Positions 1 through 10,600 of a DNA stretch of 64,000 bases are shown here, piece after piece; position 1 is the first letter of the stretch; each line of letters starts with the position of its first letter. A program made the translations under genes and the position numbers. Under the pieces are notes generated by a model. The model ran no database searches. It was not told the DNA's origin and was given only the letters and a program-made list of their open reading frames with translations. Source of the stretch: an uncultured Lachnospiraceae bacterium (lineage in GTDB: Bacteria > Bacillota > Clostridia > Lachnospirales > Lachnospiraceae); the NCBI GenBank assembly GCA_944381405.1, contig CALWLA010000002.1, positions 1 through 64,000 on the forward strand. The letters are read 5' to 3'.

Positions 1-11
1 GTTTCTGACAG

Positions 12-92
12 ATATAAGAAATGGGCCTGCCCGAAGGAAGGCAAAAGCCGGAAGCACGACAGCTTTCTGCTGCTATCATACCATCCGGCTTT
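12..92 (-). repeat. Dispersed hairpin repeat, copy A
   Basis: About 80 bases here match 15929-16009 closely, including identical outer arms and the same intervening order, with a few substitutions and small gaps. This copy begins 24 bases beyond the stop codon of the last gene of the surface locus, on that gene's downstream side. Both copies have the same orientation. Because both sit just after minus-strand operons, a role as a mobile or duplicated terminator is the simplest reading. Confidence 0.75.
44..92 (-). terminator. Intrinsic terminator-like hairpin ending the surface operon
   Basis: Perfect 9-base arms AAAGCCGGA (44-52) and TCCGGCTTT (84-92) enclose a second inner stem (about 56-63 with 72-79). 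The two mismatches of the inner stem become G-U pairs only in minus-strand RNA, which indicates transcription from that strand. The hairpin is followed on the minus strand by UUUUGCCUUCC, a short U-rich tail. It lies just downstream of the 92-residue gene ending at 116. Confidence 0.65.
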
Positions 93-115
93 CAAAAGCG
101 CAACATGAAAGAAAA

Positions 116-394
116 TCAATAGCCGCTATCCACCTCCGGCAGGCGAATGGCCCCGTTTCTGATGGAGGCTGCGATCACCGCTGCCCGGTTTTCCCGCTTT
201 TGCTGTATCCTTTTCGGCTTCCGCCAGAAAGTCCTGGCGCACTGCTGGCTGCAGAAAATGCAGCGTCGGTCATGCACCGGCTCCTCTCCGGGGGCCGCCT
301 GGGGCACCGTCACGATCTTTCCGCAGTTTTTGCAGACAAACCAACGGTTAATCCCTTCGTTCCCTTGTTCTTTTTCTCCGTACTGTAATTCCAT
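116..394 (-). CDS. Small cysteine-rich (zinc-ribbon-like) protein
   Basis: This 92-residue protein has Cys21 and Cys24 in a CxxC pair and Cys45, Cys48 and Cys52 in a CxxCxxxC cluster, followed by a basic stretch (WRKPKRIQQKREN). The spacing suggests a zinc-binding fold, but I do not recognise the family. The ATG at 394 lies 47 bases inside the end of the upstream surface-protein gene, with AGGA and GGTG sequences 5-11 bases before it, so its translation may be coupled to that gene. It is the last gene of the surface locus and precedes the terminator at 44-92. It has no signal peptide, so it would be cytoplasmic. It could be a nucleic-acid-binding accessory protein, but nothing in the sequence proves that. 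Confidence 0.6.
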   Translation of the reverse strand: MELQYGEKEQGNEGINRWFVCKNCGKIVTVPQAAPGEEPVHDRRCIFCSQQCARTFWRKPKRIQQKRENRAAVIAASIRNGAIRLPEVDSGY

Positions 395-1862
395 AAATCA
401 CCAATCCTGTGAGAGACAATAAAAACAATGCACCGTAAAGCTCAGGCATTCTGGTATCGCCGGTTTTCGGCACCGGCGCTTTTGGGGAATCTGTCTTTCC
501 CGGAGCCGGAGGTGCCTCAGGGGTCTCCGGCTGGCTGGGGCTCGCGATCTCTATCAGTGGCGGCGCTTCCTGTCCGGATGGATCGGGCCCGTCTGTGGGC
601 GGGGTTCCAGAAGGAATCGTGGTCCCAGGTGTTACCGGCGTCACTGTGACGCCGCCACCTCCACCGCCTCCCGGCCTATGCCCACCGGGACTATTTCCTC
701 CAGGGTTGCTGCCGCCGGGCTTATCCCCCTCTGGCACGTCCCGGTCTATGGCGTGCAGGATGATTTCAAATCCAAAGTCCAGGCCTCTGCCGTCATAAGC
801 ATTGGGCAGCTGGGCGGAAAATCCAAGATGATCAAAACTCAGAGTCTGGCCTGGCTCCAGCGTAACGCTTTCCCGTACCTTCCGCAGCTGCTCTCCAGCC
901 CTGCCGGTATGGTTGATGAAATCCCATATGGACAATCCGTCAGGGTCAATCTCAGAGAGGCGGCTCCTGTCCAGGGACGCTGCTTCCGTGTCAAAACTGA
1001 AGGTCTCCCCGTAGGCAAAGAGCCACCAATACCCAAGCTTGATGAGCTCAGGGTCCGTCTCCAGAAATTCATACGGCTGGTCAAAGCCCTCCTCCGTCCG
1101 GTGACTGGTCCTGCCGTAAAGGAAAAACCGGTCATAAACCGGATCCTGCTGCAGCTCCTCCAGGGTAATGGATCTGGGCTGGCGGATCTCCGTCTGACCG
1201 TCAAAGCCATAGGACTTGGTGCCGAAGATCTCCGCAATATGCACCGGCTCAAGCTGGTAAAGGCTCTCTGCCTCCCGGCAGTCCTGACAATGACTCCGAT
1301 ACCAGTGGAGCAGATAATCAGCATAGCTGTCGTAGCCCCGCTGCTGCACCAGCTGATCCACGGAAAGCATCTGCCTGAGGCTGATCTCCGCCGTATCCGG
1401 CACCGGAGAAAACAGCTCCCGCAAAGGCCTGCAGATGCTGCGGAGAATGTTCAGCTTGTAAGGGATCCGCTCCCCATCAAAGCCCCGCAGATTCTCGTAG
1501 ATGCTGCCGCTGCCCTCCAGGTCAGAGCTGATGGGTCCCTCCGCCGCCTGGGGGATTCCGTTCCGGTCCACCAGATTGACGGTGTGAAACGAAATATCCT
1601 GCAACCGGTAGGTATAGGTGGAATTGTTGACGATCCGAAGTCCCACCTCCTTCTGATTGCCAGGCACATCCGTCCCGGCAATGAGAGAGGCGGCCACCTC
1701 GTCTGCGTCGATGGAAAAATCCTCGCCGTCCCGATCGTCAATGGTATAAATGAAGGCCCTGTCTTCCGTATCGATGCGCCGCTCGTAACCAAAGACGGTT
1801 CCTGCCTGGAAAATCAGCAGGAGCGCCAGAAGGCCCGACCGCAGCAGGTTTCGTTTTCTCAT
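348..1862 (-). CDS. Sortase-anchored surface protein with VPKTG signal
   Basis: This 504-residue secreted protein begins with a signal peptide (MRKRN, then a hydrophobic run to about residue 25). Residues about 30-380 form a globular domain I cannot assign. A Gly/Pro-rich linker follows (about 390-460, with repeated PGG and a Gly tract). The C-terminus is a sorting signal: VPKTG at 464-468, a hydrophobic segment, then a charged tail RRKRTRERRD. In known sortase substrates the motif is cleaved between T and G and joined to the cell wall. The gene sits at the end of a locus that carries its own class B-type sortase at 13874-14620, the natural candidate enzyme. It may be the covalently anchored partner of the BsaA-like and giant proteins upstream, none of which has an evident anchor. 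That pairing is inferred from order only. Confidence 0.85.
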   Translation of the reverse strand: MRKRNLLRSGLLALLLIFQAGTVFGYERRIDTEDRAFIYTIDDRDGEDFSIDADEVAASLIAGTDVPGNQKEVGLRIVNNSTYTYRLQDISFHTVNLVDRNGIPQAAEGPISSDLEGSGSIYENLRGFDGERIPYKLNILRSICRPLRELFSPVPDTAEISLRQMLSVDQLVQQRGYDSYADYLLHWYRSHCQDCREAESLYQLEPVHIAEIFGTKSYGFDGQTEIRQPRSITLEELQQDPVYDRFFLYGRTSHRTEEGFDQPYEFLETDPELIKLGYWWLFAYGETFSFDTEAASLDRSRLSEIDPDGLSIWDFINHTGRAGEQLRKVRESVTLEPGQTLSFDHLGFSAQLPNAYDGRGLDFGFEIILHAIDRDVPEGDKPGGSNPGGNSPGGHRPGGGGGGGVTVTPVTPGTTIPSGTPPTDGPDPSGQEAPPLIEIASPSQPETPEAPPAPGKTDSPKAPVPKTGDTRMPELYGALFLLSLTGLVIYGITVRRKRTRERRD

Positions 1863-1992
1863 GGGCGTTTCCTTTCTGCTTCAAAATACGCAGCAGTCTC
1901 CGGTTTCCGGGGATTCCTGCGGGTCTTGAAGCTTTTTCCGGGGCTGGGGTGACAGCCCCGGAAACTTGTAGATAAATCAAATAGCTATAAAA

Positions 1993-3198
1993 TTAGACTG
2001 TCCGAGGCTTTTCATTTTTGATAGTCCAAGTAACAGGAGCATTGGGTTCAGTCGGCTCTGATACCTCAACATTATAGTTATATTTATAAGGATCTCCGCC
2101 ATGCTCACCCTCATAAGTTTTGTCTTTTACGCGATCCCAGGTAGCATCAACTGCGTCTTTATTTGCCTGTACAGCCTCCATCACCGGAGTAATGGTATAG
2201 GTTGCACCGATATAATCGTTCGGCATTTCCTTTGCAAAGGTTACGCTTTCGAGCAGATTTTCAGTTGATGCGCCAGGATCAAGAATGTGTTTGTAGTAAT
2301 ACCAACCTTCGTTGGGGTTAGCTTCACCATCAAGTATCCAATTCGTCACATCATATTCATTTTCTTCATTTTCGCCCTTATTTGCGAAGTTCAGAGTGAT
2401 GTATTCAGTACCTGCAGTATCTGAATTATCTGTATCATTATAGTGAATCCCATTATCCCATTCTTCATCTGCCTTTTCTTTATGGGTCGCTTCATAAGTC
2501 TTATCAGGTTCTTTCAGAACATGGTATGCATATTTTGCCGTATAGGTAGTTGTACCGCCCTCACCTGTCTTAGCTTTGATTTCCACGATCTGTTTATCTG
2601 TGTCATCATACGCAAAATACTGGTAGACTTTATTTTTATCACCGTCTGCTGTGGCGTCTTTTCTGTAAACCGTTACGCCTTCGAGATTTGCACCTGTAAA
2701 AATATCCCATCCAGAGTCCACTGCTTCGATGGTATCGATTACATTCTGATCATAAACAGCTACCACAGCCTTATGAAAATCGGGATAAGGATATTTCGAT
2801 CCGTCCTGGGTCACGAAATTATCTTTATTCTTTAAGAAGGTTTCTGCGTCCCCCGCTTCTGTAGGCGTTTTTACACCATATACCAGCAGACGGTTATTCG
2901 TATTCTCCTTAAATGCCCAGTTCTTCAGCACCAGCTTCTCCTCAAACTTCACTCTCACATACACCGGCACGTCGCCGTAGTTGGTAACGCCAACCTGCTT
3001 GGTGATGGTGGAACCAGGGTTCATGGGGGTCTCGGGGTCGAAGGCCTCGGTGATGGATACGTCAAAATCATCCATATCGAATACGTTCTTTACCTGATCG
3101 GTGGTGCTGAACCAGGCGAAGGTGCCGCCGACTGCTACCACTGCAGCTGCCCCAAGTGCGACTGCAGCCTGTGTCTTCTTTGAAAGTTTCCTTTTCAT
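1993..3198 (-). CDS. BsaA/TasA-like SipW-dependent matrix protein
   Basis: The 401-residue protein starts with a positively charged, hydrophobic leader and the signature GGTFAWFSTTDQVKNVF, typical of SipW-processed CalY/TasA/BsaA-family proteins that form biofilm fibres. Residues about 35-95 carry the conserved family strand region with the motif NYGDVPVYVRVK. The remainder is a variable domain rich in charged residues. The ATG at 3198 has GGAGG about 8 bases upstream. It lies directly after sipW (3312-3866), whose product probably cleaves its leader. Base composition changes sharply inside the gene: about 62% GC in a 60-base stretch near 3001 but about 35% near 2341, with the switch near 2930. 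This suggests that a conserved N-terminal module was joined to a foreign variable domain. I see no LPXTG-type anchor. Confidence 0.85.
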   Translation of the reverse strand: MKRKLSKKTQAAVALGAAAVVAVGGTFAWFSTTDQVKNVFDMDDFDVSITEAFDPETPMNPGSTITKQVGVTNYGDVPVYVRVKFEEKLVLKNWAFKENTNNRLLVYGVKTPTEAGDAETFLKNKDNFVTQDGSKYPYPDFHKAVVAVYDQNVIDTIEAVDSGWDIFTGANLEGVTVYRKDATADGDKNKVYQYFAYDDTDKQIVEIKAKTGEGGTTTYTAKYAYHVLKEPDKTYEATHKEKADEEWDNGIHYNDTDNSDTAGTEYITLNFANKGENEENEYDVTNWILDGEANPNEGWYYYKHILDPGASTENLLESVTFAKEMPNDYIGATYTITPVMEAVQANKDAVDATWDRVKDKTYEGEHGGDPYKYNYNVEVSEPTEPNAPVTWTIKNEKPRTV

Positions 3199-3311
3199 CT
3201 CTTTTTCCTCCTACATGCTACATGATTTTTAGCTTTTTTATTGCTGATATCCTGTCGGATATTCGCCGTGTTTCATGCCTGCCGTTCCTTATGCCTCCGT
3301 CAGGCTCCAAG

Positions 3312-3866
3312 CTATTCTGATTTTTCCTGGGTATCTTCGGGTTCCTCTTCGTCCTTTCCGAAGAATGCGGAGACCGCAAACTTCAAAAGGCCGATGACCG
3401 CCAGCACAACCACCAGGATGATGAGCGCGCCAGCAGGATTTTCCCGGATACTGCCCAGAAGACCGCCTACCTTTGGAATGCTGCAGGTGACGACCCCCAG
3501 CACCCGGTCGCCGCTGATGGGCTGATCCGGCTGATCCACGTTGTCGCCCTGGGTGGTAATGACGATCTGATCGCCCTGCAGGGTCATGTCGATCACCCGG
3601 TGGGTAACGGTGGTCTGGCCGTCATCCGCAAAATAGGTAACAACGTCCCCGGTCTTTACCTCTCCGGCGTCGGTCTTTTTCACCAGCACCAGGTCCCCCA
3701 CCTTGATGGCGGGGCTCATGCTGCCGGACAGGACCTCATAAGCCCGGTAACCAAAGATGGTTTTATCGCTGCTGGGATTCAGGGCAAATAACAGCGCCCC
3801 GCCCAGAACCAGGATCAAAAACACATAAAACACAATATTCCATAGGATCGCGCCTGCACGCTTCAT
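3312..3866 (-). CDS. sipW: SipW-type signal peptidase I
   Basis: The 184-residue membrane protease has an N-terminal transmembrane segment (about 9-29), the catalytic motif SGSMSP with Ser49 as nucleophile, and VTHRV with His89 at the position of the general base. A Ser-His pair instead of Ser-Lys defines the ER/SipW type. A second hydrophobic segment lies near 142-168, before an acidic tail. In Bacillus and Clostridium, SipW processes TasA- and BsaA-like matrix subunits. Here it lies between two such genes: it overlaps the upstream one by 4 bases (ATGA) and is followed 113 bases later by the other. The two neighbours are therefore its likely substrates. It probably acts at the outer face of the membrane. 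Confidence 0.93.
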   Translation of the reverse strand: MKRAGAILWNIVFYVFLILVLGGALLFALNPSSDKTIFGYRAYEVLSGSMSPAIKVGDLVLVKKTDAGEVKTGDVVTYFADDGQTTVTHRVIDMTLQGDQIVITTQGDNVDQPDQPISGDRVLGVVTCSIPKVGGLLGSIRENPAGALIILVVVLAVIGLLKFAVSAFFGKDEEEPEDTQEKSE

Positions 3867-4618
3867 GACTCAGTTCCTCCTGCCTGCGTATTCCATTCCG
3901 TCTTGGGGATGTCATCAGCGCCCCAAAGCTCCATGACCTCCTGTTTATCCTCCTCCGTCTCATAAGGGAGAAATTCCAGATACAGGAGGATGTCCAGGTC
4001 AGAACCTGCGATCTGGTCCTGAGGAATCCCCCCGTCCCAGCCGCGGTTCGTGATCAGAGCGGCGATCTCCCCGAGGGTCAGTACCCGCACCCCGGTAAAT
4101 AGACGCGGCGTTCTATCGCCCACCTGCAGCACCTGATCATAGTAAAAATATCCCAGGTCCTCTCCGTAGCCATCTTGAAGATAGCCTGTTCCCGGAAGCC
4201 AGGCTCCGGTATCGTCAGACCACAGGCCGTAGAGATCCTTAAACGCGCCGGGCTCCAGATCATCTGACCATTCGGTCTTTGTGTACTGGGCATACAGGGG
4301 ATTGAACACCATGTTTCCGGTTTCCGGATCCGTCCAGCGCTCCATCACCTTCACCCGCACCACCACCGGCGTATCCCCGGTGTTTACCACATAGGGATCC
4401 TTTTTTATGGTGCCGCCGGGCAATAATTCCTCCGGTTCCTGCCAGCCGGGCTCCTCAATGTCCGCATCCGGTTCATGGGTGTCAAAGAGCAGATGGAAAA
4501 CGTTCTCCACCCGATCCGTGGTGGTAAACCAGGCAAAGGTCCCGCCAAGGATCAGGGCTGCCGAGACGCCAAGCACTGCCAGCAGGGAATACTCTTTTTT
4601 CAAAAATCTTATGCGCAT
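3863..4618 (-). CDS. BsaA-like SipW-dependent surface protein
   Basis: The 251-residue protein has an N-terminal leader with GGTFAWFTTTDRVENVF, the same signature as the 401-residue protein downstream. It also has the family strand motif NTGDTPVVVRVKV near residue 85. It is shorter than its paralogue and differs after about residue 100, where Trp, Tyr and acidic residues are common. The start at 4618 overlaps the end of the giant repeat gene by 10 bases, with GGAGG 11 bases upstream of the ATG. Its stop overlaps sipW by 4 bases. This tight packing implies co-translation with sipW. A minor or basal fibre subunit (a TapA-like role) is possible because it is coded directly before the peptidase, but this is inference. 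Confidence 0.82.
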   Translation of the reverse strand: MRIRFLKKEYSLLAVLGVSAALILGGTFAWFTTTDRVENVFHLLFDTHEPDADIEEPGWQEPEELLPGGTIKKDPYVVNTGDTPVVVRVKVMERWTDPETGNMVFNPLYAQYTKTEWSDDLEPGAFKDLYGLWSDDTGAWLPGTGYLQDGYGEDLGYFYYDQVLQVGDRTPRLFTGVRVLTLGEIAALITNRGWDGGIPQDQIAGSDLDILLYLEFLPYETEEDKQEVMELWGADDIPKTEWNTQAGGTES

Positions 4619-7600
4619 GGGTCAAGCACCTCCGGGGGTTTCTCCTCCTCGGGCTTGCCGATGGGGATGTGGTTGACAACGTCCGGCGTGCCGATGGAGC
4701 CGCCTCCACCTTCTGCCGTCCGCTGGTTCGTGATCAGGACGTAAGCGCCCTCTATGCCGACGGTGACCTGGAACTGGTAAACGCCATTTGTATTGGACGG
4801 CTGATTTCCTTCCGCCAGTCCTCCGTCAGCGCTACCGCCGGTCTGATACCCCTTCATGGCATAGCCCGTGGGGGTACGCTCGGTGATCGTGTAGTTTCCA
4901 CCGGCGCTTACCGGAATCTTCACAACGCTGTCATCCTTCATCTGTACCGTGCGGATGACCTTACCGTTGGAATCCTTCACCGTGATAAAGAAAGTTTCTC
5001 CATCCGGCACATTTTCTGCAGCAGGGCTGTTGCCGCTCTGCTCCACCACCTGTTTTTCCAGGGTGAGAAGGGTCTGGCCCTCCCCAAGGTCCTGGGATGC
5101 GCCGTCCATCAGGTCTGCCTCACCGGCTGAAACATATGCCGCCACAGGAGAACTGCTGTTGCCATAGGCTGCGCCTTTCAGAGTGCTAAGGTCGTAGGCC
5201 GCCTGATTGTCCGTCACGAAATAGGTCAGCGGATAGGCGGTAAAGCCGTCGCCTACGCCCGGCCGGTCTTCGGCGCTGATGGTCTTGTCAATACCGTCAT
5301 ACTTCGGAAGCGTGATGGATTGCTCCTGGGTCTGCCGGTAGATGCGGTAGGTGTTGCTTTCCTCGATGTAGCTGATTTTAAAGTTGTAGGTTGTTGCAAG
5401 AGTCGTAATGCCAACAAAAGGATTGGTAACGTTCTCCTTGTTTTCAACCACGGAGTCTGTCTGAGTAAACGCCTCTGGGCTGCCCTTTACGGTATCCGCA
5501 TAGATCATTTCATTCCTTGCGATATAGCCCTCCGTGTTCCGGCCCACAAAGCCGCCGGTACCAAACTGTCCGTCTCCATCCTTGGAAGCGTCCGCTCCTG
5601 CACCGTACACGTCGTAGCCGGCAGGGATACCGGAAGCCACACAATCCGTGATGGAGGTACGGTTGCCTTTGATGAGAGCAACGGAAACTTTTCCTTCCTC
5701 GTTGATCACTACGGAGGAATCTCCAATGGTGATCTCTGCCGGATTTCCATCTGCCGACAGCCGAATCGTAATGCTGAGGCCCAGCAGATCGATGCCCAAC
5801 AGGTTACCGTCGCTGAGCAGGTAGATATTCAGGAGCTTGCTGACATCGAAACCGGTATTCTCCGGCAAATTAAAGACGCCATCCAACCATCTGGTGATCT
5901 CTAATTTCAATGTTCCAAGGTCTTCCAGGTTATCAATATGGATCGTTTTTAACATTTGCAGCAACGGAACCACAACAGACTGAAGCAATACAGAGTTTGC
6001 CTCCACATTTACCGCGTACTCCATTGTGGTGCGCCCTGCAAATCCGCCTGCATCGCCAACGCTATAAACAGCGCCTAAGTTTTCAACACTGCTGCGCCGG
6101 ATCTTTCCAAGGTCAGTGAAGCCTACAAAGCCGCCTGCCTCCGGAATCAGGTTCGTAACATCCGAATCGCCGACTGCGCTGTCCGGCCCAAAACATTGCA
6201 CCCGCAAACCGTCCGAGGAGCCGCTCACCTTGCTGTCGCTGATATCTGAGCCAAAAAGGCTCAATACGCCAGCCCCCAGGGACAGGAGTTTTTTGAGAGC
6301 TTCCACGCCCACCACATCCGCCAGTCCGCTTTTGCCGGTGTACCCGGAAAATCCTCCGGCATAGTACCGTGCCTTTACGGAACCGATGTTTTCTGCTACG
6401 GAATCATTGACAGAGCTGTTTAACAGCGCTCCGGAAAATCCTCCGGCAGAACCGATACCGATCGTTTGCTGGAGCACACCGCTTCCGGTGAAATCAGTGC
6501 TCTCTATTGCTGCTCCCTGATCGATTCCCTTAAGCTTTGCATTGTAAATATAGGTGCGCAGCGTATCGAGTGCCGTCAGGTTTCCAACGCTGGCAAGACT
6601 GTCGTCCCAGAGCCCGCCTGTCAGACGTGACAGCAAATCCTCCAGGATGTTGATCTTATCACCGCTGTCGTTTTCGACGCTTACAGCGCTGGCAGTATCC
6701 GCATAGCCCACAAAGCCCCCGGCATAATAGTCCGCCGCAACGCTGCGCAGTCCTTCAGCGAAAACATTGTTTTGGTAAAGCGCTTCAACCTGGCTGTCGC
6801 TGAGCTTTTTGTCATCTGTCTCCCCTTCGATCTTCACCGGATCGACCTCCGGCACCCGGCCCAGGATGGTTCCTTCCATCTTGCCGGCAAAGCCGCCTGC
6901 GGCGATGATGTCCTCACCGCCTACAGTAAATCCGTAGTCGTTGGCAAGATTTTTATCCTGATTGTCGTCCACTGTCCGGACGCCTGCCAGGCGAACCACA
7001 GGGGCCACCAGGTCAAGGACGCTGGCAAGCTGCAAGGGCGTGGTGATCAATTCGGAGATTCCACCCAGCAGGCCGCCGTTCAGCCCGTTGACATCCAATA
7101 CAGAACCGATCTCCATCAATCCCGCAAAGCCGCCTACATAGCTGCTTCCGGTAACGGAACGGAGGTTTGTGGTTTCGCAATACTGGTATTCCGGGTTTGC
7201 TCCGTCTGCTTCTGTGCTGACAGTGCCCCAGATCTGACCGTTGTAGCAAGCGCCTACATAGCCGCCCGCCATACCGGAGTAGGCGTTGTCATCCTTCTTT
7301 CCTGTCGCCAGGATCTCCGCACCGCTTTTCGCGCCTGCAATACTGCCCCGTTCGATCTTTGGAACAAAGATGGTCGCAACGCCTGCGATGGCCTCCAGAT
7401 CCAACGCATCTCCGCCTAAAATACCAATGCTGCCCAATTCCGCAGCGGAGCCAGGCTCCATAGAGCCTGCAAAGCCGCCTGCGGCTGCTCTTGCATAAAC
7501 GTCCAGCAGGTCCATGGCATGGGCATCCTCGATGATTCCGCCCACCATCTTTCCTACATAGCCGCCGCCGGTGCCCATGGTATTGGGCGTGTCACCTGTT

Positions 7601-10600
7601 CTTGCAGTTGCCACCCGAAAGCCATAGGCATATTTTTCGATCATTGCCTCCAACTGGTCCTCAGATGCAACAGCCGTTGGCAGATTTCCCTGATAATTTG
7701 TACTATACTGTCCGATGGCATCCACCCACTTGTTCCACTCCTCCACGCTCAGATTCCGGAGGGGTCCGGTAATGCCGGTGTGTTTCTGGGTGGCATAGAT
7801 GGTGCCGCCTACGCTCAACAGGTTTTTTGTGGAAATCAGACCGCCTAAAATTTCCAGACCGCCTGCCTTTGCCAGTGCGCCGTTTTCCATGAGGCCGGTA
7901 TAACCTCCGGCATAATTTCCGCCATAAACGGAACGGAGCCGGACGATCTCGCAGTCCTGCAGCCGTTCGGTATCCACGGTAGTTGCCGTTTCAGCCGCTT
8001 CACCGGAACCTTCCTCACCGGAAGTTTCTTCCCCTTGGGAACTTGCCTGGCCCCAGATCTGACCGCTGTTATTATGTCCAACATATCCGCCTGCAGCTCC
8101 AACCGCATCCCTGGTCTCTTCCGAGGACGCATAATCCGCCCGGACGACTGCGCCGCAGGGTACGCCGTAGGCGCTGCTGTTTTTGATGCTGGGGACGAAG
8201 GTCTGAGCAACGCTCAAAAGCCCGCCGTCGGTTCTTAAAATTCCCTTTAGTAAGGTTTCTTCCTCTTCGCCGAGGACCTCCGCCGCAGAACCGGAAATCA
8301 TGTTCCCGACATATCCGCCAGCATAAAGCTGCCCGATGATGTATTCAAAGTTATGTACATCCGAAGACTTTATATGACTGCCTTTCAGCTCGCCCACATA
8401 ACCACCGGCTTTGCCCTCCGGGAGATCATCATCCGTAGAAAACAAATCCAAAATAGTCTGACTATTAACCTTTCGGGAGGCAATGACATTGAACCCGCCA
8501 GGAGCGCCCCATACATCGGAATCCTCCACTGTGGAGACGATACATGAGAAAGCAGATACACCCTCCTCAATATTGGCTAATAATCTTTCCAACACACTGA
8601 CGCTTCCAACTGCCGCTGCACTGCCTGCATCCAAGCACCCGGCAAATCCACCGGCATAGCGGGGAGCCGTTACCGCATATTCAGACAGATTACTGTCGAA
8701 GTAGCTGCTGGCATTTTCGTTTTCAAGATCCTTGACATCATCGGTCGTCGGATAGGAAACCTTCGTGGATTTTAGCTGATAGACATCGCTGTTTTTGATC
8801 TGGACTCCTGATCCGTAGCCGATGAAGCCACCGGCAGAACCTGCGTCAGAATTCGCTTGACCATTGAGAAATATCCCATCTTCCGGATTTTCGATGATTT
8901 TTACTGTGAAGCCTGCATGTGTACCATCTTCCAGGTGTGCAGACAGCACAGAGGCACCCTCGATCACGGGAACAAATACATTCAGCAAAGAAAGCAGATA
9001 ATCAATTCCTATAAGTTCTTTTAAAAAATCGATATCTTCATCACCAATAGATGCGGTTGTTCCTGCCTTTACTTGACCTCCGAATCCGCCTGCATAAGCC
9101 CGTGCCTCTACTTCCGCAAGATTGTTGACAGCAACAGATTTCTTGCTGTCTCCATCCAAGGTTACGTCTGGAACTTCCGTGTTATTCGGCTGGGCCGTTC
9201 CTCCCGGCTCAGTTGCCGCATCATTCTGCACAACTGTATTTTTCAGGGATCCGCTTTCCATGAAGCCGACGAAGCCTCCGGCTGCGGAAGCGATCGTTAA
9301 ACTTAGATCGGACTGATTAGTTCCAGCACTGACCGTAAGCCCACCGGTTGTGGTGTTACCATCCGATAACAGGTCCTTACCGGAGACATGGCAATTTTCG
9401 AAGACACAGTAGCCAGCCTCCAGAACACTGAACAGGCTCTGAAAATCCAGGATACTTTTCAATAACGTATCATTTCCATCTTTTCCGCCTACAGATGCAG
9501 CAGTTCCCGCAAGCATTTCTCCGGCAAAGCCGCCAGCCCGGTAACGAGCGTAGATATCCTCGACATCTTCAGCCAAAGCTTCTTTTGCGATCACAGCCGT
9601 TGCAGAACCAAAAAATCCGCCTGCTTTTCCAATATCCGGTTTCTCGGCTACACCGGAAGCCTTGACATAAGCACCCGAAACGGTTGTGTTTTCAACACGT
9701 GAATACCCGACATTTACGATGGAAACCAGCTCCGATACATCTGCAATATCCAGAAACCTTAATGATCCTGTTTGTGCCAGCGAACCAGCCGTCATTTCCC
9801 CGGCAAAGCCTCCTGCGTATTTGGTTCCGGTAACCTGTTCCAGACCGGAAATAACGGTTTTCCCTGTTCCGGCACTATCAAAAACTCGTTTGGGGTCAGG
9901 TTTAACTTCAGGATTTTCTTCTTGTGAAGAGTCAGTTGCATCCGCTGCGTCAGAATCTTCCTCCTCTTCCGGTGTAGACAGTTCGCCTGCATTGACAGCG
10001 ACAGCTTCCCCATAGCCGATAAAGCCTCCGGCATAATCACCTTTAACTTCGCCTTCGGTTATGAAAGCGACGTTGCAGTTGTCGCACTTGACCTGCAGAT
10101 AGGGGGCGACTCCGAGAAGGTTTGAAATATCAATCAGTTCAAGAGCGCTTTCATTTCCGGTTTCCGCTAGTGCGCCCGGCTTTGCAATTCCCGCAAAGCC
10201 TCCTGCATAGCCATCTATAGCGACATGTCCGTTTTGATCAAGCAGAGCTGCTACAGATCTCAGATTTTTTATTTCGCAGCTTTCAAAGGTTCCGCTGACA
10301 GTTTCACCTACAAATCCACCTGCTTTGATTCCGTCTGTTGCTTCCGTATCGCTTTCCTGTGTTGCAGTGACTGTATAACCGCTTTCAATGCCGTTGACCT
10401 CTGTTTTCTTTGCATAGGATTCGATCGTCGGAGCAAATCCCAGCACATTTTCCAATTTAATCAGCCCGAGGAGTTCAAGTCCTCCCACATTTGCAATATT
10501 ACCAGTTCCAAACTGCCCGGCAAAGCCGCCAGCATAGTTATTGGCTGTTACAGAAGCAAGATGATTGAGCGTTACATTTTCCGCCTTACCACCAGCTGCC

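Noticed and set aside
678-1952. A 424-codon plus-strand frame
   Set aside because: It mirrors the sortase-anchored protein gene on the minus strand, whose signal peptide and VPKTG anchor are convincing.
4609-4700. A frameshift removing a sortase signal from the end of the giant protein
   Set aside because: The gene end overlaps the next gene by 10 bases with a well-placed ribosome binding site, so the short tail looks natural; I saw no hidden anchor in the other frames.
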